This document shows positions 1-9,149 of a stretch of 64,000 bases of DNA, piece after piece (positions within the stretch are counted from its first letter, which is position 1; each line of letters starts with the position of its first letter). The notes beneath the pieces were generated by a model that saw only the letters and a program-made list of their open reading frames with translations, was not told the DNA's origin and did not search any database. Location of the stretch: positions 2,356,001-2,420,000 of the forward strand of contig JAUTDP010000009.1 in the NCBI GenBank assembly GCA_033439795.1. The letters run 5' to 3'. The stretch comes from Sordaria brevicollis (taxonomy: Eukaryota > Ascomycota > Sordariomycetes > Sordariales > Sordariaceae). Position numbers and translations under genes: made by a program.

Positions 1-204
1 CTCTCTGCAGTTACGACGTGATTCACTCTCGACAATGGAGTTGATGTTGACCACTTCACTCGATGATAATCGGATCAAGGTCTTCTTTGACAACCTTGCC
101 AATTGCTGGAACACTATACCAACAGACTCGTGCCAAGTCCAAGTAAACTCGAACGAGTGAACTCGGGCAAGACTAGACAATTCCGAGTTTTTTCCTTGGT
201 GGTT

Positions 205-231
205 ACTCATAGTAGGTGAAGATGAGAGGCC
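205..231 (+). repeat. Dispersed repeat copy A (GTGAAGATGAGAGGCC family)
   Basis: This 27-bp stretch matches the reverse complement of 1393-1419 with a single G/A difference. Its last 16 bases recur at 1778-1793. Copies B and C continue into a palindrome, but copy A does not. Confidence 0.6.
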
Positions 232-352
232 AGGGCGTATTCACCGTTTCTTACATGCGAGGCATTTCAAACGCGCCTACCCAACACATAGCAACGCTGC
301 AACGGCGCTGGTGTTGACAGTGCCATGGTAGTCATTTGACACTCGGGCGTTT

Positions 353-523
353 GTGAATTGGACTTCGTCCTAGGTAATGTAAAGGTTCTGAAGAGCCGTG
401 AAACATTCAGTTACGCATACTCTCGTCGTGGTTTCGACTTTGGGATTCGGGAGCTGGTGAATTTGACTTCGTCAAAGATAGGGTCAACGTTCCAAAGAAT
501 CGTGAATCGATCAGTTACGCATC
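353..523. repeat. Two-copy imperfect direct repeat, period 104 bp
   Basis: The unit runs 353-419 and again 457-523. Both copies open with GTGAATT(G/T)GACTTCGTC and close with TCAGTTACGCAT, with a diverged middle. The repeat lies 190-360 bp upstream of the first Cys-rich gene and could be a duplicated regulatory stretch. It is too short and diverged to be called a known element. Confidence 0.6.
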
Positions 524-576
524 GTCTCCGTCCTTCCTTCCAATGATGACCTTCCTCGTCGTTCCCCAAATCAAGA

Positions 577-584
577 TATATAAG
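577..584 (+). promoter_or_regulatory. TATA box of first Cys-rich gene
   Basis: TATATAAG lies about 130 bp upstream of the start at 713, followed by a CA-rich leader. The same octamer is found upstream of the DUF3074 gene at 3686. Confidence 0.55.
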
Positions 585-712
585 TCTTCACTACCACCGC
601 CCCCTATCCTCTCCAATTTTCTTCATCACCACCAACGACTAAGCATCAGGAACACTCAGTCCACCTACACTTTACCCAAAACCAAAACAACAACAAATCC
701 CAAATCGCAAAA

Positions 713-952
713 ATGTGCGGCACACGAACCGTCACTTCCGAATGCCCGCGCTGCGGCCGCGCGGTCTGCGTCGACCGTTCCGAACAGATCTACTGTTCCA
801 GGGCCGGCAGATCTTGGGGCGGCTGCGGTAGCACTACTTCCCACGACCGCGCGACCTTCAGAACGGCCAGCAACAATTGCAGCCCCTGCACGACATACCT
901 TGACAACATAAAGAGAAGGGACGAGAGGCGCAGGTCTCGTGGTCACCACTAA
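713..952 (+). CDS. Small Cys-rich protein, copy 1
   Basis: A 79-residue, intronless, basic protein of unknown function. It begins MCG and has Cys at 2, 11, 14, 19, 28, 38, 56 and 59. A central CGSTT block and a closing Cys-x2-Cys are followed by an Arg-rich tail. The spacing suggests zinc binding, and it resembles the broad set of small ascomycete proteins that open with Met-Cys and end in a Cys-x2-Cys. No signal peptide is visible, so it is probably intracellular. The start is chosen because the Met-Cys-Gly opening is shared with the paralogue at 2393 and follows an A-rich AAAATG context 130 bp after a TATA box. The paralogue's conserved Cys pattern argues that both are real genes. Function is not inferable. 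Confidence 0.65.
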   Translation: MCGTRTVTSECPRCGRAVCVDRSEQIYCSRAGRSWGGCGSTTSHDRATFRTASNNCSPCTTYLDNIKRRDERRRSRGHH

Positions 953-1381
953 GGAGGCGCGTAGAAGGGCGACTCGGCACTATTGAGGGAAAGGAGGACG
1001 AGTCTGGATGCCCGATAACATGGAAGGAAGAAAGGAAGGAGGGAAGGAAGGCATGACATAAGGGGCAAGACGGTGGAATCATAAAAGGAAGGGAATCTTT
1101 GACGAAAATGGAAGATGGAATTGACAAAAGGAAGGGAAGGAATGCTCAACAGGGAAGACGGAATCTAAGAAGGAAGGAAAGAAACAGGGAAGATTTCAGC
1201 TAGGGGGAAAAATTATGATGGGATTTATATGGAAAACTTGGCTTTGATAACTCGTGAATTGAAGCTTGCATGAGCTTGGTAGCGGTGTCTGTAACTTGCC
1301 TGACATAAATACCTCTACGTGATTGTGAGGAGAATGAGGGATGTGACGGTTGTGACAAGAGGTGGGTTAACCGGTGACGTT

Positions 1382-1419
1382 TGAGAGGCCTAGGCCTCTC
1401 ATCTTCACCTACTACGAGT
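1382..1419 (-). repeat. Dispersed palindromic repeat copy B
   Basis: A perfect 20-bp palindrome, TGAGAGGCCTAGGCCTCTCA, lies at 1382-1401. It is followed by the inverted match to copy A (1393-1419). It could form a hairpin or cruciform, or bind a dimeric factor. Confidence 0.65.
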
Positions 1420-1777
1420 ACAAGTTCCCTCTATCAAGACCAACTCAGCATTGTTGAGTTCAGGGCAAGCTCACCTGCTATGGCTCACCTTGAGGATCCC
1501 AAGGGGGGTGAGGAGGAAGAATTTGATGGAAGAAAAGAGAGAATCGAGGGAAGGACGTAAGAGTCTTCATGCTGGAATCGAAACAGGGAGTGTTTAGCAA
1601 ACTCGAATACGTAAGAAACAGCAAGGACGTGTTCTGGTCTACATGGTACCGGTATATCTCGTGAACTCGGCAGTTGTAAATGCTGGATCAAAGCGAGCTA
1701 GAGCAGATGAGTTTGCCCAAAACTCAAGATGCTGAGCGAGTCTGTCTTGAAGGTTAGTAACTGTCCACAACAACCCG

Positions 1778-1804
1778 GTGAAGATGAGAGGCCGAGGCCT
1801 CTCA
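1778..1804 (+). repeat. Dispersed palindromic repeat copy C
   Basis: GTGAAGATGAGAGGCC at 1778-1793 runs into a near-identical palindrome (1785-1804). The only differences from copy B are at the centre, where TA is replaced by a single G. Outside the core, copies A, B and C do not match. Confidence 0.65.
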
Positions 1805-2233
1805 CAGGTTAGCTCGGCCCGTCTCAACCATCATTCCTGTTGGAAGGTCCTGCCCTTCACTGGCCTTGCCTTCATTGACTGGCATTGCCATTCAGGTTCA
1901 CGGGCATGCCCTCCCAGAGTATTCAGTTTGCGCTGATTTCGGGTTTCTCTCTTTGCCTGACCTCAAAAATACACCACCTTCTCAATTGTCGCCGCTCAGG
2001 ACATCCTCCAACAATTCTCATCTCTCATAGTAAAGTATTTCAATACTTGTAGCGAGCATTAGCAAGCTTTGTCTCTGTTTGATAGTACTATGGTGGTTAT
2101 TTGGCATCAAGCCTCGGTCAGTACTTGGACTCCATGTTCGTTCTAGACAGCCGTGATACCCTCACTTACCTACATGCTTACACATAGTGTCCAACTGTAA
2201 CCTGCTGCTTGCCGTTACTAATTCTCCAGCAGG

Positions 2234-2240
2234 TATAAAG
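2234..2240 (+). promoter_or_regulatory. TATA box of second Cys-rich gene
   Basis: TATAAAG lies about 155 bp upstream of the start at 2393, a spacing similar to that of the first paralogue. Confidence 0.5.
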
Positions 2241-2392
2241 TCGAACCTCCTGCCACCATCCGCAGATCCACTCCATCATTGTTAGCAACACCAGCAACAG
2301 TAGAACGCCGGCAACTCTTACCCTATCGACACAAGACATACATACCTTTATCTACATTCTTTAACGAAGACGACCAACACCCAACCTCCAAG

Positions 2393-2626
2393 ATGTGCGG
2401 CCAACTCGTCACCAAATACGAATGCCCGGATTGCTCCGACCTAATCTCCACCAGCTACGAGACCTTGAACTGCGCCAAAGCCAAGTACTATGGTTCTTGC
2501 GGCAGCACCACCGCCGACAACCGAGAACTCACGAAAAAGAATGACAACATCTGCAGCAAGTGCCAGAGGAAGAAAGATGAAGAGGAGAGGAAGAAGACGT
2601 CTTCCAGCACGTGCACAATGTACTAG
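2393..2626 (+). CDS. Small Cys-rich protein, copy 2
   Basis: A 77-residue, intronless paralogue of the protein encoded at 713-952. Cys 2, 11, 14, 27, 36, 54 and 57 align with the first copy, as do ECP-x-C, CGSTT and N-x-C-x2-C. The tail is Lys/Glu-rich rather than Arg-rich and ends near Cys-Thr-Met-Tyr. An upstream in-frame ATG at 2279 would add 38 residues with no counterpart in the paralogue. I therefore prefer the MCG start, which sits in an AAGATG context after a leader. The two proteins keep mainly Cys and Gly while other positions have changed, which suggests constraint on a metal-binding fold. Function is unknown. Confidence 0.7.
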   Translation: MCGQLVTKYECPDCSDLISTSYETLNCAKAKYYGSCGSTTADNRELTKKNDNICSKCQRKKDEEERKKTSSSTCTMY

Positions 2627-3798
2627 GCTACCTAGTGGGTGACTGGCTCGCTTGATGAAGAGGAAAGCACGGGCTTGGCAAATTAATGATGATATGGAAG
2701 CAAGGAAGGAAGAAATAGACAAGCGAATATGGAATCAGGAAGGAAAGAGCGGGAGACCAAAAAATCATATCCATGTTGGGGTTAAGATTATGGAAAGTGT
2801 CTTTGATGATACTCGGAAACCAAGCGAGGAAGGTGCATTCAGTTACCGGCACCCGAGATTTCGATTGTAGGGCAGTTACTATTTTAGTGGGTGTTGCGAG
2901 CTCAGCGAACCTCACACCCACGGTTACTCTTGTAGAAGTTCGAATGGAGAACATGCCACTTTGATACTGCATGTGTACTGTGAGAAGGAAGGATGTATGC
3001 AAGAATGACGCAATGGCAGGCACTTCTTGTTCGGGAATACCGTATCAGTTACTTTGGAACACTGAATTCATTACTGGTATCTAACCAAGCACAACCAATC
3101 CATTACCACACCAAGTCATCAGACTTGGGCCGAGGACCGAATCATCGTTATCAAACTTATTGACAACTTCGTTAACCTTTTCACAAAAACCGAGTCCGGT
3201 TTTATTTTCTTGTTGAAACTGTCAGGCCGGTTTACTTGGCTTTACCCAACCTCTGGCAATTATCAAAAGTTCATCTTCGAAAGGGAAAGTGAAGCAATAC
3301 CCATCAACCTCATCCGCAGCGCAGTCGTGGCTTGGAAACCCTCCTCGACCCCTAACGTTGCTCAAACATCTGATGATCGACACTCCATGATCAACACCAA
3401 CCATCAGGCAACGACATTGGGGCTGAGCTGAGCCAACAGTTGCATTTATCTCTTAACATTTTCCGGATTACAGTGGGTATAGGCCCGGCACGTGTCCGGG
3501 TTGGCTGGGCTGAGCAACGACGTCTGCCGATTTATTCCCGGACTTGGCATCCCGATACCACGGCGCTGCGGCTGCGGCTGCGGCACGGGACGTAGCAACG
3601 TAGCTACAAGGATCCCGTCCCGTTTATTGCCTCCCTCCCGTTCCGGATTTCCGGTTCCCGTGCCAAGACTAGGGAATAAGAAGCATATATAAGAGTCTTG
3701 GTCCACCCACCTCCGGAAAGGAAAACTTGTAAGTGTCACCGCGAAACAGTTACCTTCACATATTCCATGAAGAACATCCATCAACAACGATAACAACA
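2627..3798. other. Gene-free spacer and DUF3074 promoter
   Basis: No coding region is supported. The left part is purine-rich like the 3' flank of the first Cys-rich gene. The right part holds a G/C-rich tract (3560-3660) and the TATA box of the next gene. Confidence 0.5.
3686..3693 (+). promoter_or_regulatory. TATA box of DUF3074 gene
   Basis: TATATAAG lies 106 bp upstream of the chosen start at 3799. It is the same octamer, followed within a few bases by TCTT, as at 577. Confidence 0.5.
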
Positions 3799-5046
3799 AT
3801 GTCAATCGCAGGCTTCCCCTACCCCTTCGTCACCGGCGGTCCCGCCTACCGCTCCAAGGTGCTAGTTCCATCAGAAGAGATGGAACCCAGAAACGGGCTC
3901 GGAGAGCCGGATTCACACACCAACCTGATCGGCAGTACTGGCTCCGGCTCTGGCCCCGGGGCTGCTGCACCAGTCCAATTAGTTACCGCCGCCGACCTAG
4001 GCGCTCCCTTCCTTCGCTTACGAGGAATCAAAACCACCCACCTCCCGGGTCCATCACAAGATGATCTCATGCCCTTTTTGACAGCCCTACTGAGGGAGTC
4101 AGTACCATTTATCGATTCCGTGGCGCCCAAATCATCACCATCAGCATCATCATCATCGTCCAAGAGCAAAACTCGAGCAAGCGAATGGAAACCCCTAAAA
4201 ACCAAGTCATCCAAGGTGGACGGTGACGGCAGCACAACGGTTCATCTCTACGAACGCACCCTTTCCGCACCCGAGCTGCGCGCCATTGAGCGCTCAGCCG
4301 GCATGCCAACCAGTAACACCGACGACCCCGAAACCTGGGCCTGTCGACGGAGCGTTCACCGCGACTCGAACGTTGCCGGGGATGGATCAGCCAGTTGGGA
4401 TGAATTTGTCACTTGTTTCAAGGACAAGCACGTCGAATGCGAGGAGGCGTTTACGCCGAGTATTGTGGGCACAAGGGTGCTGCGCGACTACGACGTTGCT
4501 GGGCTGCAAGTTGATGATGGTGATGAGCATGGGCAGAGGTATGGGGGCTTCACGATGAAAGTGGTGGAGGCGAGACACAAGATTGGGGTTAAACCGTTGC
4601 TTAAGGACCGAGTGTTTACGGTGTTGCAGGTTACTTGCTTGCTACTTCCTTCAACGGAAGGTGGAAGTGCTGCTGCTGCTGCTGCTGCTGGAAACTCCGA
4701 GGAGATTTTGGTTATCAATATCCCGGTGTCGGACGCCGAGAACCTAACTACTTCTTCCGAAGGCCCCGTCCAGGGAAAGAGCAGCAGTAAGGAGGAAGAT
4801 CCTTTTCGTAAGGATACTGTAAAGGGGGCATATGTCAGTGTTGAGCGGATCAGGAAGTTGCTGACAACAGAAAGCGATGGCCATCCACAGATTGAATGGA
4901 TCATGGCCACGGCATCAGACGCTCGAGGATCACTTCCTGGATGGGTGCAGACAAAGGCAGTGCCGGGGCAGATAGCCAAGGATGTGACAATGTTCCTTGG
5001 ATGGGTTGCAAAGGAGAGGGAAAGAAAGGGAGGGCTGGTGGCGTGA
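3799..5046 (+). CDS. DUF3074 (START-like) protein
   Basis: A 415-residue intronless protein. The region from about residue 140 to the end matches what I recall of the fungal DUF3074 family, a START/Bet v1-like fold. Recognisable blocks are SEWKPLKTKSSK, HLYERTLSAPELRAIER, DDPETWACRRSVH, the stretch around FKDKHVECEEAFTPSIVG, VKGAYVSVERIRK, EWIMATASDARGSLP and VPGQIAKDV-x-FLGW. The family is thought to bind a hydrophobic ligand in a pocket, but its role is unknown. Inserts of low complexity are present, including a Ser run near residue 115 and an Ala run coded by GCT repeats (4667-4690). An upstream ATG at 3733 is in frame, but 3799 has the better context and the shorter TATA-type leader. Confidence 0.75.
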   Translation: MSIAGFPYPFVTGGPAYRSKVLVPSEEMEPRNGLGEPDSHTNLIGSTGSGSGPGAAAPVQLVTAADLGAPFLRLRGIKTTHLPGPSQDDLMPFLTALLRESVPFIDSVAPKSSPSASSSSSKSKTRASEWKPLKTKSSKVDGDGSTTVHLYERTLSAPELRAIERSAGMPTSNTDDPETWACRRSVHRDSNVAGDGSASWDEFVTCFKDKHVECEEAFTPSIVGTRVLRDYDVAGLQVDDGDEHGQRYGGFTMKVVEARHKIGVKPLLKDRVFTVLQVTCLLLPSTEGGSAAAAAAAGNSEEILVINIPVSDAENLTTSSEGPVQGKSSSKEEDPFRKDTVKGAYVSVERIRKLLTTESDGHPQIEWIMATASDARGSLPGWVQTKAVPGQIAKDVTMFLGWVAKERERKGGLVA

Positions 5047-5261
5047 ATGGTGCGCTGCGGTCTTTTTCCTCAGCTGTATATAGAGACTCGTCAAGTGAGC
5101 AATGTCAAGTGGAAGTAACTCGGGCCCAGTGGTTGGCAATAGACGCTCCAAGGAGCAATCATATCGGGTTGCTTACAAACTTTTTATTTTATATTATCCA
5201 GTGCATTTGTTGCATTGCTCAGTCACAGCCGAGCCCTGACCCCATCATTAGGACCATATAG

Positions 5262-7980
5262 TTACTCCCTTTCCGCCCAGCTCTGAATGATACCCTCGGG
5301 AGTGGCATCATAGTGCTTGAGGGTGACCTTGCCAGTGGCCTCATCCAGGTAGGTGTTGGCCTGGACAAAGACCTTTCTGGGCTGCTTGTTCTTCAAGACG
5401 ACATCGCGAACCTTAGTGCCCCAGTAGTCCAAGCCGACGCTGGACATATCAGTGAAGAACTTGGTACCGTTCTCGACATCAGCGGTCGACTTGTAGATGT
5501 GGATCTTCTGGAGGAAGTCACCGACAGCTGTAAAGAGAGTTAGCAAATGCCGCCCATTATCTCGTGTTCAGCAGGAGCATACGTACCCTTTCTACCGGCA
5601 GTCAAGATCTTGGAGCGATCAAGCTTGATGGTAAGGTCGGACAGATCCTCGTTCTTGTACTCAAGCTTGCAGAAGTCATCCTCAGCCTCAAGGAAAGACT
5701 TGAGAATGGCGAAACGAGCCTGGCAATGAGGCTGTCCCCACTTCTGGCTCTTGGGATCCCAGAACTCGACCGAGATGAGACCAGCCCGAGCCATGCTAAG
5801 GTAAGAGGCATACAGGACATCACCAGCCTCGCCATCCATATCAGTGGTGCCGTCACCGAAACCGAAGATCTTGAGAGCCTGGAACTCGCAGCTCAAGTGC
5901 ATCGCAACAAGCTCGGCACGGCATTCCTCGTAGGCGCCAGCAAGGCCACCAAAGACGGAACCCCATGTCTGACCAGGCTTATACCAGGTCGTTACGGGCT
6001 TGCCAGTCAAGGGGCTAATGGGTGGGTTGGTGTGGTCAAAGTTGTACTCTCCGGGGGAAGTCTCCTGCAGAAGCTTGCCGCAGCCGTGGCCTAATCGTTT
6101 GTCAGTTGTGAACGCTCAAAATGAAGGGACGGCGGGCATTATACCAGTAAGCTCATGAAGGCCAACCTGGACCTCGAAGGCGGCATCACGATACTTCTTG
6201 TAAACCTCAAGATCGCTATCGGCAATGAAGGGAATCTTCTCATCGGGAGCCTTGGCGCTCAAGACGTTACCCAAACTGACGTTCTTGAAACCTTCCTGCT
6301 GCCTGATATCATCATAGTTGGGGCTACAAGCATGTTAGTACCAATTTCAGGCGAGGTATCTTTCGTGTACACGTACATGTTGATACCAGCAGGGATACCA
6401 GATCCTGTTCCCATTGTTAGTGCTCCGTTTTTTCATCGTCTTTTGGTTGGTGGGTTACATACCGCAGAAGGTCAAGACCTCAAGGGACGTAAAGTCAGGA
6501 GAGAGGAACTTGTCCTTCTCGAACTCCTTGGACCAGGGCAACAGAGGAATCAAGTCAGGCGCAGACCTGACGAGCTCTCCGAAAGCACGTGTCCTTTCCT
6601 GGTTAACAACAGCAGCGAAACCTTCCCACTCGCCACGAACACCAGCCGGGTCACGGTAGGTCTCGATGAAACCGATGTTGCACTCCACCATGGGGCCTTG
6701 GTCACGGATCCAGTATCTCTGGGAGTCCTTGAAGGCTTCAAGAGAACCCTCCTCGAAGGACTTGGCATAAGCGGTATGCATCTTCTGCTGAGTCTCGTTC
6801 TCGGCATTCTCAGCGGCCTTCTTGGTGTACTCGGTGATGGCCTTCATCTCGGCCGCATAGTCGCCATAGACGAGCTTAATGGTCTTGCCCTCAAGAGGGC
6901 CCTCGGTGAGCTTGTACTCGGTATCCTTGCCAATGTCACCGCCCTCGCTGGGGATGGAGGTAACGGCGGAGGCAATCAGAAGCTCAAAGACACCGTCCTT
7001 GGTCTTGCGCAACCTGGTGTTCTCGGGGAGAAGGCCAGTTTTCTGCATCCACTTGGCAACAGCGTCAATCTCATCCTTGGTAATGTCAGGAGAGTCGGGG
7101 TAGTAAGTTGTTAGGTGACCCTCGTCCGTGAAGCCAAGGTGCAGAAGACCGGGCTTGTCGGTAGAGAAGATGGCGCCGTTGGTGGCCTTGTAGTGCTTCT
7201 CAGCATCGGGAGAAGTGGAAGCCAGGGCGGCAAAGACCTTTTCATCGCAGCGAGGAATGAACTTGGAGTCACCGAAGCTCTTGTAGTTTCCGCTGTTTCC
7301 GAGGAACTGAGCAGCATACTGGAGGAAGGCGTTCAAGCCGGCCTCATCAACGCCGACCTTCTCGGCCAGGGCCTTCCAGTCACCTCCGGAGGACTTGTGA
7401 AGAGCAATAATGAAGTCATAGATGGGCTCAGACTCGGGGGAGACCTGGCGCAGGACAATGCGGTTACCGGCAAAGGAGGCTCTGAGTTCGAGCGGGAACT
7501 TGTGTTAGCGAGACAGAACGTGTGGGGATCATGGTGTGGAAGGTGTCATGTCCAAGAGCATGGAGTAGAGGTTTGCCAGCACACGAGTCCGAACTATGGC
7601 CACATATTATGTGCAAGTGAGGTCATATGCACTTACTTGCTGATGAAATGAGCATAACGCTTCTGCTTGTCCGTCAAAGCATCAAAGTGCTTCTCGACCT
7701 CGAGCCTGACGACCGAAGGCGGGGCATCGGCCAGGTACTGCGAGAGTTCTTGGGCGTTCATGGTGGTGAGGGGAGTGCGGAGACTGGCACCGAGGCTGAA
7801 GTTGCGATGATGCAGGGACAGCAGCTGTGGTGGACTGGAGCTACGGTAGCCTGTAGCGGTTGTGGTGGTGTTGAGTCTATTCAGATTCCGGGGAAAGGCA
7901 GCAGATGCACGTCGGGCTGGCTGGGCCAAAATCGACGATAATCTCAGACTTTGAGATCTGAGGGGTTGAGAGAAACGCAT
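5262..7980 (-). CDS. Dipeptidyl peptidase III (M49 zinc peptidase)
   Basis: Removes dipeptides from the N-termini of short peptides. My model has six exons: 7637-7980, 6463-7481, 6404-6377, 6323-6145, 6090-5587 and 5527-5262, giving 779 residues. All introns are GT-AG, are 53-155 nt long, and the frame is kept throughout. The family's zinc motif HELTGH falls at about 520-525 (split by intron 4) and the second motif EECRAE at about 578-583, which is the spacing expected for M49. The first 73 residues are rich in Arg, Ser and Leu with almost no acidic residues, like a mitochondrial presequence. A second Met (7761, MNAQELSQ) begins the conserved part, so mitochondrial and cytosolic forms from one gene are plausible. 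The 28-nt exon 3 is supported because joining it restores the conserved sequence GINIPNYDDIR. Confidence 0.92.
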
Positions 7981-9134
7981 CTGCCCGATTTGAAAGGCCA
8001 GCTAGCAGCAAAATAAGACGAACCTGATCCGATCTCCTTCCAGTTGAGCCAGTGCAGTCACGCCTTCTCCAACAGCGTTATGCACCTTCCGTCTACAGAC
8101 ACAAGCCTCTCACTTCCCTTCGTTATCGTTCGATAGACCGGCCGATAAACAGTCCCCCTCGCACTTGCCTGAACCGTTACCAGCCGGCTCTCCAACTGGC
8201 TGGCCGTACCTTCCCCACGCTGTGCCATTAGCCAATTGCCCTCGTGTGAAGCGGGGTAATGAAATTGCTGAAACAGCGAGTGAGGAGGGCAAGTTCCAGC
8301 CTCTTCTGTGATGGTAGGATTTTCGGTCTCACACTTCCTCACCAGCCACACTCTGGCGAGGTGACGACCAACAACATGGAGCATTGTGCCGGATCGGACC
8401 AAAGTGCCGTCGCGGGGGCTCCGGATAGAAACCAACGAGCCCGAACGACCCATTTCTCTTGTCAAGTTGAGGTTGGATTGAAGAGAGGATTTTATAGAAG
8501 CTAACAAAAATCCCCACAGCGTCAGCAAGGACGGGACTGAGAAAAATCAAAGGCACCACTTGACCCCCACGTAAGCTGTACAAGAGCTTAGCGCAAGAGT
8601 ACAACACGGTAACATTTTTCTGACTTCCCTCGGGAAAGTTTGGCGCGGGACTGGAGCTCTGTGGAGGGGCAGGATGGGTAGAGTTGTGTGTTTCGAAAGC
8701 AAAGTGGAAAACGTCAACGTCGATCACCGTTCTTGCATCACTCAGGAGGGTCTCCGGAGGGGAAGGGAGGGGGATCTGTTGCGTCTTTAAACGCAAATAA
8801 AGTCTTGGTCCCTCTCTCGGCGGGCTGGCGGCGGCGGCGGCGTGATGAAAATGGGGACCAAAAATCCCCACGTCAAGTACAAACAGCTACTTACCCGCTT
8901 ATTACTCTACAACATACCTTTTCACACCTTCAAGCGGAATTCCGGGAACGGGACGGGTCGTTGGGCTTTGCATGCTTTGCTTGGAAAGCTGCGGATGCCT
9001 CTCGCTGCCATGCTTTTCGACGGAAAATCCAACAATTTTCTTCGGAACAGAGTTCCGTCCGAGCCTCACATCAGCCGCCGAGAATGTGCCCAATCTTGAC
9101 GAGGGGCTAGGCGGCGTATGTTTTATTCCACAGA

Positions 9135-9149
9135 GGGGGGGGGGGGGGG
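9135..9149. repeat. Homopolymer of 15 G
   Basis: An uninterrupted G run within a gene-free region. It is likely length-variable and prone to sequencing error. It could form a G-quadruplex. Confidence 0.8.

Larger units (their letters stand above)
1..712. other. Gene-free left flank with repeats
   Basis: I see no convincing coding region here. The stretch carries one copy of a motif (GTGAAGATGAGAGGCC) that recurs twice near 1.4 and 1.8 kb. It also carries an imperfect direct repeat with a 104-bp period, and a TATA box serving the small Cys-rich gene that begins at 713. The short open frames present are not supported by composition or motifs. Confidence 0.6.
953..2392. other. Spacer between the Cys-rich paralogues
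   Basis: No gene is seen. The first 250 bases are purine-rich (GGAAGG runs, roughly 1020-1200) and resemble the sequence just after the second Cys-rich gene, so the duplication seems to include 3' flank. The remainder holds two palindromic copies of the GTGAAGATGAGAGGCC repeat. Confidence 0.55.

Noticed and set aside
6155..7114. 319-codon open frame on the plus strand
   Set aside because: It is antisense to DPP III exons, whose splicing and motifs are certain. The open frame follows from codon composition on the other strand.
8329..8871. 180-codon open frame on the minus strand
   Set aside because: No motif, no composition bias and no splice partner. It lies in a promoter-like gene-free region.
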